Below, piece by piece: positions 32,163 through 44,470 of a DNA stretch of 64,000 nucleotides. Positions within the stretch are counted from its first letter, which is position 1; each line of letters opens with the position of its first letter. The DNA is from Athripsodes cinereus (taxonomy: Eukaryota > Arthropoda > Insecta > Trichoptera > Leptoceridae), in contig OX388305.1 in NCBI GenBank assembly GCA_947579605.1, positions 34,485,542 to 34,549,541 on the forward strand. The letters are read 5' to 3'. The notes under the pieces are model-generated. The model was not told the origin of the DNA and made no database searches. It was given only the letters and a program-made list of their open reading frames with translations. A program made the translations under genes and the position numbers.

Positions 32163-33235
32163 TCTAGTATGTAGTCAAAATGCGTTATCCAATAGCAATG
32201 TTTTATGAAAAGACTGATTATTTCCACCTGCCTACGACATTTTAAATACTTATATTGTATATAGGGTAGGTATCTAATGTGGTGCTCACTATTCCATTTC
32301 AAGAGACTTTTATTCAGAAAACCAAACCATTTTAATGATGACAGAATTGTTGTAAGAATGTGGCAAGAGAACGAAAACATTTCTCAAGAAATATTTAACA
32401 ATAATCCGTATATACGCAGTTCATACCCATTCCTTAGAATATGGAAATTTATGTTAATTTTAATAAATACAAAAATATCTTTCCTGGAACTGTTTCAGCT
32501 TGTGAAATTTCTTTTCATTTAAAAAAAAATCCTTCTATTTTGTCTCACTGTGTATATATTTCGTTTTACGCCATAAAAACAATATTGATGGAAAGTTCAA
32601 AACTCAGAGTGCGCAGAATATTTGTGTTTGCTTTTCAGAGCTATACCAATGTAAGTAAATCATGTTGAGTAGTTTCAACTTGATATTTACACAAACTTAT
32701 GAACAAATGAAATATGCAGTTACCGAGACAATATTAGTGTTAGAAACAAAAAAAAAATTACATAATTTTGTATTATTGACAATATTATCAAAAAATACAA
32801 TGATTATTAAGATAACACTTGCAAAATAAATCAGAACGGTTATTACTTATATTTTATTTGTTTAGACATATTTTGATAACAAATATAATATATTATTATC
32901 AAACCTACTTGTACTCTAGTAAAGCAGATAACAGATTAACAATGTTAATTGCACAAAGCAACAAGCATGTAGATACATATAATAATAGTATATCACTGCT
33001 GTAATATCTTAATTATTCATTAGAATATTTCAGTTCATTATACTGTTTAGTGTTTATGAGAATATCTCCTGTTTTTTGTATGGTTATTCAGGAAGAAGGA
33101 ACTTAAGCCAACACTGTCATGTTACAAAGCCAACATTGTTCAATGAGTTGTCAACTGAATTCTGTCTCCCATATTATAATGGATTCACACTTCACTCACG
33201 ACGGCGACGACGACGCCATACCATTAGCATAATTT
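32163..33235. other. AT-rich stretch, nothing recognised
   Basis: No exon, RNA gene or named repeat. A CpG-rich run ACGACGGCGACGACGACGCC at 33199-33218 directly precedes the Harbinger-like element and may belong to an outer related element. Confidence 0.4.
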
Positions 33236-33755
33236 GGTGTTCAAATTTGGCGAATATCGACAGGCGAATTTCGCTTGCATAAAAAACAAAATTCGCCGGA
33301 CGCCCATTGATCGTAACACCTGTTCACACAGTCCATCGATATAGATACGATCTGTCAGATGCGCTTTGATTTTGACGTTGTTTTGAAAATGACGGACGTC
33401 GAAATGAAGATCGCGAAGTGTTTGTTAGTTGAAAATGTTATAGTAGAGGTTATAAGGCGCCTTGTAATCAAGGAAACAAACGCCACAAACCAACAACAAA
33501 GATAACAACTATCACAAAACGGGAAATATTACAAAATTTATAGGTTATAAAGTTTTTGCCATAGATACGAACGCCGCGCACATCTACGCATGCGCTAATC
33601 GTTCAACCAGAGAAAAAAGTTGAAAGGTGATCAACTTAAGACGATATCGTTTTTACTAGTTCTTATCGTTTCAGATTAAATGTCACTTTGTTCACCCGGT
33701 TCAAATGGTTGACGATATTTTGGTGTCCTGGCGATATTCGCTAAATGTGAACACC
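33236..33755 (+). mobile_element. Harbinger-like non-autonomous element
   Basis: The ends GGTGTTCAAATTTGGCGAAT and, inverted, GGTGTTCACATTTAGCGAAT match at 18 of 20 positions; GTTCACA-type termini with GGCGA are typical of PIF/Harbinger elements. A clean 3-bp duplication is not visible. A short peptide frame lies inside. Length is about 520 bp, far below a coding element. Confidence 0.6.
33389..33505 (+). pseudogene. Possible transposase N-terminal stub
   Basis: An ATG opens a 38-codon frame (MTDVEMKIAKCLLVENVI...) soon after the terminal repeat and stops. Its place and acidic/hydrophobic start would suit the N-terminus of a Harbinger protein left by internal deletion, but the match is by position only. 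Confidence 0.3.
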
Positions 33756-34983
33756 ACATAATATTAAGCAACAGCGAATATGCAAATTCAACTTGTGGAG
33801 TGATTTGCCTTAGAGGGCAATTATAATATTAAATGTAAAATCATGCTAGATACTATGTATCGAGATCTATAATAATTGACCAGAATCGTTAATTCTTTGT
33901 TGTCGATTCACGTCTCTAGAGATAATAATTTTAGTATTATAAACCCAATAGTCATATCTTTATCATTCAAATGATGTGTAAATGTTCTTCAGGACTCTTG
34001 ATATTTCACTATGAGTCTTGGAAGTTTCAGGAGAGGTATATCCAAGTCGTTGTTTGAATTCATTTCACCCGGATGATTTTACTTGCATGATTAATTTTAC
34101 ATATACGTCATTTCTGTTTTTTTTTTTAATTTCAGTTATTATTTTGTTTTTCTCGGTTTTGTTATTTCTGATGGTCCTAAATGATTTTACTTGCATGGCT
34201 GATTGTACATACATATTTATTTTTACTAATGCCGATGATTTTTACCTTCGTGATTGATTTTACATAATGTATATAGGTACACTTAATTTTCAAAAGTTCT
34301 TTTATTCTTCTTGTACCAATTTTTATTATATATAATTTATCAATTAACCATCAATTTGCCATTTATGTTCAAGTTTTGTTCCTGTAATTTTATTTATTGT
34401 TTTGTACTTACTGTATAGGTAATGTGTCGAGTCTTGATTGGTTTACGTATTATAAAATGTTATATTTTTATTATATTATATTGTAAGATAAACTGTATGA
34501 CTCTGATACAATAAAATAAAATAAAGTAAATGTGTATATTTATTTACAAATTTCCTTTTCAACTATTTGAAATCTGAGCAAAGGAGCGAAATTTGTTAAT
34601 TTTTTCAATTCTCATGAAGATCTGGGGTCATTGATCATGCGAAACTATAGATAGCGTCGAATGTGTGACACATTATAAGTTTTTGATCGTTTTTCTGTAA
34701 TTTGAACGCTTGCAAATTCGCAGATGATATCGGAACAAATGACACAGAATCTTAAATATCTACGGGTAAGAGAGGGTACCTAAAACGTACATGCTTGAAG
34801 ATTTTTTGTAGTTCGCGTATCGCTCCAACATAATATATTTTTACTTGTTTATGTAAAAAGCCTTTAATTTGGTGAATTCGAATGAATATACATGTATTAA
34901 TTTTCTGCCTCTATTTCCGAGTTCTTGGAACCTTAATCGCCATTGAGATGGATGCTCCATTAATCGGCGCTGAATAAATCATC
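33756..34983 (+). other. AT-rich; LINE-like 3' tail at 34.1-34.5 kb
   Basis: ATTTTACTTGCATG occurs twice near 34076 and 34184, and the block ends with CAATAAAATAAAATAAAG at about 34510-34527, as LINE 3' ends do. No coding part is recognised. Bases 34950-34982 carry an inverted copy of the TTTATTC-GGCGCCG-TTTAATGG motif described elsewhere. Confidence 0.35.
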
Positions 34984-34991
34984 GTACATAC

Positions 34992-35470
34992 CAGGGATGT
35001 TGCGGATGTCGATTTTTACACATCCGCGGATGTGAATGCGGATGCGGATTTTTGAAGGCTCACATCCGCGGATGCGGATGTTTAAGATGTCATAGAAAAA
35101 AAAGTAAGAACTATCTTAGTTGGTAGGCCCCACTGTCAAATATGTGACGAAATTTTTGCCACAATAATATTATGGATTTTTTGGCGAAATTTTTTTTTCT
35201 TTGTTATTTGCAAAAATAAAATAAAACCGGCAAAAATAAAAACGCGTCAGATCTTGTCACCATTATTTTCGTTCCCATTGGTTAATGTCAAGTGCAAACG
35301 GCACGCGCCTTTCGCCGGCCCCGCCCCATTTCTTTCTTGTCGCAAATTGTCTTACATCCGCATCCGCATGAACATCCGCATCGATTATTGCGGATGCGGA
35401 TGCAGATGTCCAAATACATGCGGAAGCTCCGCATTTGCGGATGCGGATGCGAATATTCGCAACATCCCTG
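34992..35470. mobile_element. hAT MITE with GCGGATG subterminal repeats
   Basis: Flanked by an exact 8-bp duplication GTACATAC (34984-34991, 35471-35478). The terminal inverted repeat CAGGGATGTTGCG is perfect over 13 bp. Near both ends the hexamer GCGGAT or its inverse occurs many times, a dense array of the kind hAT transposases bind. The open frames across it are by-products of this repeat. Length 479 bp. Confidence 0.9.
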
Positions 35471-35767
35471 GTACATACATACATATTTAATGAAGATCGC
35501 TATAGGAACTAATATTATTATTATTGTACTGAACCTGTACTAAAATTTACTTATTTATTTATTTAAACACAGACGGCTAGACTTTTACAAAAAATTATAT
35601 CATAATATTAGTTTACAATTTTATCATACAGTTTATACAATACTCAAAGAAATAACATTAATAATAAATTCGAGATAGCAATTAATCATATATAGGTATA
35701 TTATATCCATATGTATTTCTACTTATACATTCAACATAAAATAATATACTAAATACTCTACTAATTC

Positions 35768-35948
35768 GAGTTCGTCGGTAGCATGGAGGTAGAGTCTCGG
35801 CCTCGTGAACAAGGGGTCCGTGGTTCGATGCCAGGTGCCGGCAAACTCCCCTTTCACGACACAAGCTTTTAGCTTACTGTGAAAGGTGTATAAGATTGTA
35901 TTTGGGTTTCTAACAAAACCCAGATATATCTTTTTAAAAAAAAAAATC
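35768..35948 (+). mobile_element. tRNA-derived SINE, copy 5
   Basis: Full-length forward copy starting GAGTTCGTCGGTAGCATGG, B box GGTTCGATGCC, body as in the other copies, ending in about 12 A. Confidence 0.9.
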
Positions 35949-36019
35949 TAATTTTTACTACCGTCATTAACCTATTTTTTATTTAACGTATATTGCGTTA
36001 ATTATATTTACGTATATTA

Positions 36020-36264
36020 CTATACTACTATACTATACTATACCCTCACGCCATGTCCCAGGAGGGGTAGGCAGAGAGAACGGAACGCCATATAGATCTA
36101 TCCTTACATACTTCTTTCGCTTCCTCTACATTCATCCAGTTTCTCATACATGCACGCCGATTTCTCTTACTCAGCACGCGTCCGTCCTTAAGAATTTGGT
36201 CCACATGATCAAGCCACGTGGTTCTTGGACGTCCGCGCTTCCTCACACCCCTTCTTTTAGATAA
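36020..36264 (-). pseudogene. RTE-like LINE C-terminus, family A (copy 2)
   Basis: An open minus-strand frame with KRGRPRTTWLDHVDQILKDG, KRNRRACMRNWMNVEEAKEV and VLSAYPSWDMA. The 3' tail is a TATAC microsatellite (36019-36050). A 14-bp duplication ATTTACGTATATTA lies at 36006-36019 and 36265-36278. 5'-truncated. Confidence 0.85.
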
Positions 36265-36278
36265 ATTTACGTATATTA

Positions 36279-37281
36279 ACCTCTTTCAAACTCTCTTATA
36301 CACAATTAAAATGAATAATTAAAGTTTTGCACAAAAATAAATAAAGTTAACTATCATTGGTTTGTAATACTATTAATAATGATTATTTCTATAAAATATA
36401 ATGAAAATATGTTGTACTTATATAAAACTAAACAACAGCAATACTTGCAACAAAGAAAAAAACAAAATATGTTGACAATAACATTGTGGGTGAGTACTCT
36501 GAATATTTTTATACTTAAGTACTCGTATAATATTATATTGTATTCGCAATGAAATTTATGATGCAAGAATTGAGAGTATTTAAGAAGACAATCTTTAATT
36601 ATGTAGGATAGTATCAGTTGTATTATTATGCGTACATAGACACTCAATGATGTTGTTTACTACAGTTTTAATGAAAGTGAATTCAATGTCAATAACATTA
36701 CAAAACAATATTATAATTCTCTTTATTTTACTCTATAGGTATATTTGTTTCACCAATTTTAAATAAACTTTTTCTTCTCTTCGTGTCCGTCAGCAAATAA
36801 TTAAAATAAAAAAAAAAACATTAAAAATCTATATTCCCATTCCTCCCAGAAAGCCACGACTACTCTTGTAGCTCCCCCCAGGTGAGTTCCAGAAGTATAA
36901 TTAAAGCTGAATAAACAAGCGTCTTGTATTCAAAAAGGGTCAATTTATTGAATTTTACGCGATTTTTTATTTCGTATATATAATTATGTAGGTGTGTTGA
37001 TTGATTTATTCGGCGCCGTTTAATGGAGCATCCATCTAAAGGACGTGGGAAACTATGTTGGAAAAGCTATGTCTTCAACTTTAACTTCGTGTATTCTGTT
37101 TGCGCATTTATTACATTTTAAAACATACTATACGTGACATTATATTAATGTTGATTATTCTACAATTTCATAGAACTTAATTCATATTCATAGAGTAAAA
37201 GCACAAAGCTTTGTCGATGATACACAAACTCGAAGATAATAGGTATATTGTGTTAGCTGCAATTTTAGAAATTTTCAATGT
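36279..37281. other. AT-rich stretch with one dispersed motif
   Basis: Bases about 37005-37045 carry GATTTATTCGGCGCCGTTTA then ATGGAGCATCCATCT, shared in inverted form at 34950-34982 and 41940-41970 and loosely at 6486-6510. No gene. Confidence 0.4.
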
Positions 37282-37485
37282 TTTGAGTATTTCACAATAC
37301 ACTTCCGTTACTTGATTATTTAAACAGCGATCGATTTCGGTAAACTTTTATTACTAACGAACAATACAATACCTACTATCGTATTTGTACAATAGTATTG
37401 TATCGTTCGTCAATGGTAAAGGTTTACCGAAATCGATCGCGATTGAAATAATCAAGGAACGGAAGAGCATTGTGGAATACTCAAA
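37282..37485. mobile_element. Foldback element, about 90-bp arms
   Basis: Arms 37282-37372 and 37395-37485 are inverted repeats with about a dozen differences. Both contain CGATCGATTTCGGTAAAC or its inverse. The spacer is about 20 bp. No coding capacity. Confidence 0.8.
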
Positions 37486-37614
37486 GTATCTAAACTGTTA
37501 CATATTTTATTCTTCTAAAATAAATGATACTAGAAATTTTCATTATGATATACAAAATTTTGACTTCGTTTATATAATACCAATATTAAGATATAAATGG
37601 ATATCCTATCCTAT

Positions 37615-38291
37615 TAGTGTTGTGGAATTCCCAAGAAATAATTTTTCGAGAAATTTACCGAGAAATTTTCAGTAAATTTCTGGAAGAAGAGAATTTTCGG
37701 AGATTTTTTTTTATTTTTTATTTAACAGTATTTATTTTATTTATTTATTTAATACACTAATAAATTTTAAATCTTATACATATTTTCATTGATGCTGCCC
37801 AACTAGGTATAACCTGTTCTAGGGCAAACATCTCACAAACATATCAATCATATAGAAACATATACACAATCACAAAAAATAATAATAATAAATACTTAAT
37901 TCAATCAATCAATGACAATGTACAAATGTTGAGACAATTTATCACCAATATGGCTACAATTAAATTATGGAAACAAAAAAATGTTAGGTACCTACATAGA
38001 AAAAAGTGCTAATAACTGATGAAAAATCTTGATGTTTGACACCCCACATGCCCATATTTAAGTTAAAAAAAATTGCAGGTACGTACATGGAAAAAAGTGT
38101 GGATAACCTCTGATTTGGGCCTTAATCAGCTCAACAAATTATTGGATCTATCAGGTTGGCTGCGAAAAGTACTGGGCGAAAGGTTATAACACTACTAAGA
38201 AAAATTATGGAGAGAAATTCCTCTTCCATCAGATAAGAAATTCTTGTTCTCGAGAAATTTCTCTGGAGAATTTTCTCTTCTCACATCACTA
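37615..38291. mobile_element. hAT element with LINE tail nested inside
   Basis: Starts TAGTGTTGTGG and ends CACATCACTA, with an exact 8-bp duplication TATCCTAT at 37607-37614 and 38292-38299. Subterminal regions are rich in GAGAAATTTCTC-type palindromes, probable transposase sites. There is no transposase frame. The truncated copy at 17107-17552 lacks the segment 37729-37890, which is a J1 LINE tail. Confidence 0.85.
37729..37890 (-). mobile_element. J1 LINE 3' tail, nested
   Basis: The minus strand matches the last 140 bp of the J1 element at 10715-11479 (CCCAACTAGGTATAACCTGT on the plus strand). It interrupts the hAT element between ATTTAACAG and AATACTTAATTC, which are nearly contiguous in the 17-kb copy. 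Confidence 0.8.
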
Positions 38292-38299
38292 TATCCTAT

Positions 38300-38807
38300 G
38301 GAGAACCTATCTTCTTAGATTAAGAATTAAATAAAGGAGGAATAATTAATACTAATATACTTAAGCTTCGCAAAAGCAAAGGATTACACTCAAGTACATG
38401 CATAAATATTTAATACAAAAGAAAATAAATCATATTCTGTTCCGAAGCAAATACTCGTGCAAACAAAAATTGTGACTAAAATAAAAGTAGCTCAGAGAAA
38501 TATTAACAAGATAAGTACTTGTGTATTGAAAAATGGTCCATTTCTACAACATTGCATTCTGTATTATTTATTTTATTTGAGAAATGGTTTTCAAATACCT
38601 GTAACTGTTTATGCACGTGACTAAAAGTAATGATTGCTTCGCAGACCGAGTTACATTATATATATTTTCTTCTTTAATTTATTGAACTGGCTGAAAGAAA
38701 TGCCACATAATATGGTAAGTCTTGTTTTTTGTTAAATTTTATCTCTATAACTTTTAGTTTTAGTGTAGAAATTTTTTTATCAATAGAAACATACATTTTT
38801 ATACTAT
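38300..38807. other. AT-rich spacer, nothing recognised
   Basis: No exon, RNA gene or repeat is visible on either strand. Confidence 0.4.
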
Positions 38808-39140
38808 GATACCCTTATACCGAATCCCAAATGGGTTAGGCAGAGTGAACGGAACACCACGCAGCTCTATCCTTATATACTACTTTTGCTTCTTCTATAT
38901 TCATACACGCACATCGATTTCTTGTACTCAACACCCGGCCGTCATTGAGACTTTGAGATTAAGGTACGTGGTTTTTGGATGTCCGCATTCTTCGTAATGC
39001 TTTCATCAGCTATTGACTACACATGACCATAATATCACAACTTATTTAGACGTATTATATCCACAACACTCTTCTCGCATTCGCTCATTCATTCTTTTCC
39101 AACCAGGTTCATGTTTCGCTTGTTTAATATAAATATCGAT
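38808..39140 (-). pseudogene. RTE-like LINE C-terminus, family A (copy 3)
   Basis: The minus strand has family A text from the ETW(M/T)WL-like start (near 39115) through the RVVDI segment to the terminal region near 38815, with many substitutions and deletions. No open frame spans it. Confidence 0.65.
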
Positions 39141-40430
39141 ACCGGAATGGTATTGTGCATCAGCATTTTTAACATGTTCAACAAATTGCCATTGCTGACA
39201 GTGCACCGTTCACTCTAGCACCGGCCACTTTTTTTTATTCAGACTTATTTCAGAAAATAAAAATAGCGGCTATTGTGTGGCTAAATCTGGAGTGCTCCCC
39301 CGAAGCAGCATTTCTCGCTTCAATGCGACGTTGAATTCTATTTGTGCATTTGTGTATCGTTATGGAGATACATATCTCTAGGTATGGCACGAGTTATATA
39401 GCGGGCGCTGTCGTTTTTTTTAAAAAATAATAATCCTTATTTTATTGATTAAGGTAGTTGACACAGAAAAACGTTTTATTAAATTTCATAAAATATTAAT
39501 TTCAATCGTAAACAATCTTTCGTATGGGAAACGATATGATATCGACCAGGCAAAATTAAGATAATGATTAGGCTAAACTGGCTCAGTTTTTAAAAGAAAT
39601 CTTTGTACAAGTATATGAGATCTTCAATAACAAGTAAAATAACAAACACAAAAGGAAATAAAGCAAGAAACGTAAAAGTTAAGAAAGGTTCGTATTTGAA
39701 TTCTCATATAAATTCTACTGCACGTGTTCTTAGGTTACAATAATACGTACGTACCTACTTCAATTTCTCTGTATTTATATAAAGATTAATACAAGGTGGT
39801 ACATAGGTACGAGTAAAGGTATGTAATGAAGTTCCGGATTTAAGGCAATGGAACGCATTACCGGTAGATTTTTTCTCCTTAGGAGGGTGCGCGGTTATCT
39901 GACATCTGAATAGACCTGGGTACAAGGGTTGGACGGCTAATATATTATTGATTCGGACCTCAATAAGATTCAGCAGCTTGACCAAAAAGGGGTCAGGGAT
40001 TGTGAAATGATTTATGAGCGAGATTAATCAACGATATCACTGTGAATTATAGCAAATGTGGATGTGACCACGGTACCAGGTACTACGTACTATATAAATG
40101 TGTATCTTAAATGCTTTCTTCAAAACCCCTATGGACTCATAATTCAACAAAAATATGCGTAGGCATATTATAACTATCGACATTTTGCCAAAATTTTTAT
40201 TCATTTATTTTATATGTTCATTTTTAAAAAAAATCTCAGCTATTCACCCGTTTTCGAGTGACTAGAAATGCTGTTGTTTTAAACTTGTTGAAGGTTTATC
40301 TAAATATCATAATTTATTATTATTATTTTAAATAAATGCATGTGCTGGTGTATCTTTTATGTAAGTACGTATGTAGATATTAATTTATAAGTGTTTATAC
40401 TGCATAGTATGTTTCCCAAAACATTTGTAT
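39141..40430. other. AT-rich; possible LINE coding scrap at 39.8 kb
   Basis: At 39827-39890 the plus strand reads VPDLRQWNALPVDFFSL, resembling the W-N-x-LP-x-x-x-F stretch near the C-terminus of Jockey-type LINE proteins. It breaks off after a stop. Nothing else is recognised. Confidence 0.35.
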
Positions 40431-40585
40431 TTCTTTATTTATATATTTATTTATCCTTTACTGTACATTGATTACAAAAAAAATACATAATAGGTATACA
40501 TTCAAGTTAGATACAATCAATATACAGAGGGCGAGTTTATCGCAAAGATGCGATCTATACCAACTATGTTTGTATGAAGTCGATT
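40431..40585 (-). mobile_element. LINE 3' tail (J3 family)
   Basis: CTGTACATTGATTACAA and CAGAGGGCGAGTTTATCGC match the 3' end of the J3 element at 61155-61640 (minus orientation). Confidence 0.65.
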
Positions 40586-40619
40586 AGTTAAATATTTAAA
40601 TGTTTTATTGATTAACCTA

Positions 40620-41200
40620 TACTATACTATACCATCACGGCATATCCCACAAGTGGGGTAGCCAGCAGATCAGCTTTATTTATTGATTAATTAAGGTTTA
40701 AATTTTCTTTTGTTTTTATGTTTATGAATTGGTTACTGTGAAAATATGTTTATACATTTCTGATTTAAAATGCTAAAAGCCTTTGATGATAGAATTAAAT
40801 ATCGTTAAGGGTTAAGGTTTTTAACATATTATATATGAATTACGATTTTGATTTTATATAATACATTTAATTACTGACATTTCACTTAGAAAATATCGCA
40901 CCGATTATTTATATACTATATAAAAAATAGATAATTGACAATTATATTACTAAAATACAATACAAATTTCAAAAACAGCGAATTCTGTAAAAAATGGCAT
41001 CCTTAAAAAAATCCCAAAATAAGTAGTACCTACTACCTATCTAGAAATCAGAAACAAGGTTTTGATGAAATGTTCAATTATTTTTTAATTGAATTTTCTG
41101 ATTAACCTCCTGAATATCTTATTTTTTGTCGGTATACAGAGGATAGCTTGCATTTGCTGATCTGCTGGCTACCCCACTAGTGCGATATGCCATGACAGTA
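40620..41200. repeat. Inverted pair around 480 bp
   Basis: ACGGCATATCCCACAAGTGG to GCCAGCAGATCAGC (40637-40674) is repeated inverted at 41156-41196. The text resembles a LINE 3' end. The interior is AT-rich with no frame. Confidence 0.6.
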
Positions 41201-42333
41201 TTTATTATGTTATGTAGATTAGAAACGATGTTGATAAATTTGTACTTATAATTATTGTGTATGCTGACTTAAGACCGTGTACGTATGATAAAAATAAACG
41301 AATAAATTCTCAGCTAAATTTTGGTAGAAATACTTTGCATTATCTCTTATACTTTTATACTCACTTATTTCGGTGACATTTAATTTATTTTTTGGAATGA
41401 AAACACATTCGTTTCTACATATTTTTTGTTTGTTTGTTTGTTTCATAATACCTAATTGTATTTATTATTTTGTTTTGCTGAAAGCGCGAGTACAACTAGT
41501 TTTTTTTGTTGTTAGTATATTATTATCTCATGTACGGATTTCCTATTTACTAACGAGACAAAAGAGATGAGAAGCTTTTCATTTGCTGAAACAACCGCAA
41601 CGGCTAATTTTAAAAATATACATGTGCGGTTTTATTTGCATAATGTTGACACAAGGTAAACTGTTGTGAACACCAGACATTCGTATAGCGTTAATAATGT
41701 TGTAACACAGAGTATTTTATTTAACAAATTGTAGTCATAAAACATTTCTCCTACATACATACGGTAAATTGTTTGACCAATTAATTAGTCAATACATATA
41801 AAACCACGCACTTAGTACCTAAGCTTGGCCGTAACCAAAAGTGGACGGTAATTTTATTTGAATCCGAATGTTTTCGCATTAGAACAAAACGACGAATTGT
41901 TGACAATAATCGATTGTCTATTTACAATATTCGATAGGAATGTACTCCATTAAACAGCACCGAATAAAACGACCGATATTTGTGCATTCATAGTAGTAAC
42001 TTAATGGCCACCCATCTTGTTTGTTTGTTACCACGGAGAGGACGACCTGCATTTTCAATACATACAGTTTAGTCTACCAACTATCTTTCTTGTGGGAGAT
42101 AAAACGTTATTGTATTGTTATTGTACTGTTTCATCTCTATTTTTTTTTTATTTATTTATTAATTTTCATTCTACATACATATTTAACATAACATAACATA
42201 ATTAACATATTTGATAGCCTCACTAGGCTATATTAATTGAATTGTCTTGTGGCTTGAGCTGTAAATTATTGAAAATAAAATAAAATAAACAAAAATGTGT
42301 AAAAAAGTCAACTCAATTAATGTACCAACTTAC
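41201..42333. other. AT-rich; LINE-like tails
   Basis: TTTGTTTGTTTGTTTGTTTC at about 41423-41442 is a simple repeat. 42140-42290 looks like a LINE 3' end (TTTTTTTATTTATTTATT ... AATAAAATAAAATAAAC). No coding exon is seen. Confidence 0.4.
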
Positions 42334-42460
42334 TTTTTTTTTTTTTTTAAATATATTTAAGGAAAATAAAATTAATCAACATAATACAGTCACGCTAAAT
42401 CCACAAATAAACAGATTTCTCAGCGTGTTCCTTTTCATAACAACATAAATAATTATTTAA
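42334..42460 (-). mobile_element. Short retroposed element, second copy
   Basis: A T-run, then GTCACGCTAAATCC and the inverse-like GATTTCTCAGCGTG, followed by TTCCTTTTCATAACAACA. It aligns with the insertion at 21135-21262. Confidence 0.6.
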
Positions 42461-44154
42461 ACTTAAAAAATAGTAACCAAAGCGATAGAAAAAGATAAAG
42501 TAGGTACATAAGAAGACTTTTTTTGGGATTAACTGCGGCACTGAGATAGATTGAAATTTATATTATTTACAAGTCTAGTGGTTGAGACATTCACATTTCT
42601 GCAAAGAGAGCAGTTCAATTTTTGATATTTTGATTTTGAGACGAAATACTAACTTTAATATATTTCCATTTGATCGATTCTTTTATAAATTGAATCAATC
42701 GACTGAAACATGAAAAGAAGAAATTGAAAACATAAATTGAATTTATTATTTGCTTGAACAATAATAATTATATTCGTAGATCAGACGATGTTTTTACTAT
42801 ATACGTATACGTAGATTATAGTTGACTGTCTGCTTGTTATTGTTCTATTTATATCTGTACTATGTTTGAACAGTAAATATTATGTCTGTGAATGATGAAT
42901 GTTAATTATGACATTGTATCACGTAATTGCTAGTTTGACGGCAAAATAATGGATACGATATCAATAGAACATATCAGCTGATACTTTTTTTTTTTTTCAT
43001 AATTTTTTTTTCAAAAAATCATTTTTCGTTTCATAAAATTACTTTTGTATATAAACCATTTTAAGGGGCATCATGTTTATTTATTTATTTACATACATCA
43101 ACACACGGCGTGAGCCTTTTTTAAATGTTACTCAAGCAGTGTAATAAACAACAAGCACAATCAGACATAAAAGTATTTTTTTTTTTGTATAAATTTGGAG
43201 TAGTTAATTAATAAGCAACAGTCAATAAAAAAATAATGCAAAACAAAAGAAGTCAATGGGAAACAATAGAAAGTCATTCAGGATTAGTGACTGCTGTCTC
43301 TAAATTTCAATTATTCAACCAAAACAGCCAGCAGAGCCTTGTGTTTTTTTCTAGTGGATACGAACGTGAAATATGACTATATGAGTCATGATTTTTACAA
43401 TTATCAGAACTGTCACGGCGATTCAACAATAAATACCTACTCATAGTATGCAAAAGTTCACAATTCGAAATTGAAACGTATTATAGAATAGATGAAAAAA
43501 GGACATAACCAGAAACTTTCCCGGTATAAAATTGTGTTTATTAACTACGCAAACTTATTCATTTCGAACTATTGTATGTAAAGTACTGCTCAGCAGTGTT
43601 TTATCCAAAGATATACAAGACTGGTAATTCAAAGAAAAAATCGGCTATGCGGCCAGTGATATGTTACAACTAGATTCGCAATGTCATACAAATATTCTCT
43701 AAAAATGTGTACCCACCCGTCGAGGTACAATACTTGAGTAATATAATATATTCATCTCTTTTCATATGTATATATTCATCTCTATCTACCGGCCTTTGTC
43801 GTCTGTAATAATCCCCATTCTCATATTGTTTATCTCTTGTTATCTACAAACAATTTTATGTGTGTCGCTTTTTTTCAAACTAAAAACTGCGGCACCAAGG
43901 ACCGCAAAGAGATTTTATTGATGGTACATGTTTGAGATTCATATTGCAAATCTAGGTATAACATATCACTGTATGCGGCCGATCAAATTTTGCAGCCAGT
44001 TTTAAAGTAACGTTGGTTGAGAAAGTTTGTAAGACAGTACATAACAACTTTTGCAACCCTCGGCAGGTATAAAGGAAGTCCTATAATTCAGCATTAGTAG
44101 GAAAGAGACCATTATCATTTTAAAGATACCTAATAATAGTGAAATAGCATAATT
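42461..44154. other. AT-rich; LINE-like tail at 43.1 kb
   Basis: Bases about 43077-43330 start TTATTTATTTATTTACATAC and include ACACGGCGTGAGCC, in the manner of a minus-strand LINE 3' end. Otherwise nothing is recognised. Confidence 0.35.
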
Positions 44155-44470
44155 TTTTTTTTAATATATTTATTTTATTCATAAATACACAGTATACATT
44201 GATATTACAGTAATAAAACAATATAACACACAGTAAAAATGCTCCCTCCATAAGCAACTAAATGCTTGTGCGGAGGGTCGGATTTCAATTATAACATTAA
44301 CACACATAATATAAGAATCAGCTAGAAATATTAATTCATTTATAAGAATTTGTTACAAATAGCAAACTTTCAGTTCTCATGTACGTTCATCAAACGTTCA
44401 ACAAAATCTACCAGTACAATACAAAATTAAACCAATACAATTATTCACAACGTCAAAACAATATTACTAT
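44155..44470 (-). mobile_element. LINE 3' end (L4), uninterrupted copy
   Basis: In minus orientation it matches 20990-21430 (GCTCCCTCCATAAGCAACTA, TACGTTCATCAAACGTTC) but lacks the 128-bp insert, so it shows the pre-insertion state. Confidence 0.75.

Noticed and set aside
35254..35543. Several overlapping 62-83-codon open frames rich in Arg, Ile, Cys and Gly
   Set aside because: They are the six-frame reading of the GCGGATG subterminal array of a hAT MITE, not genes.
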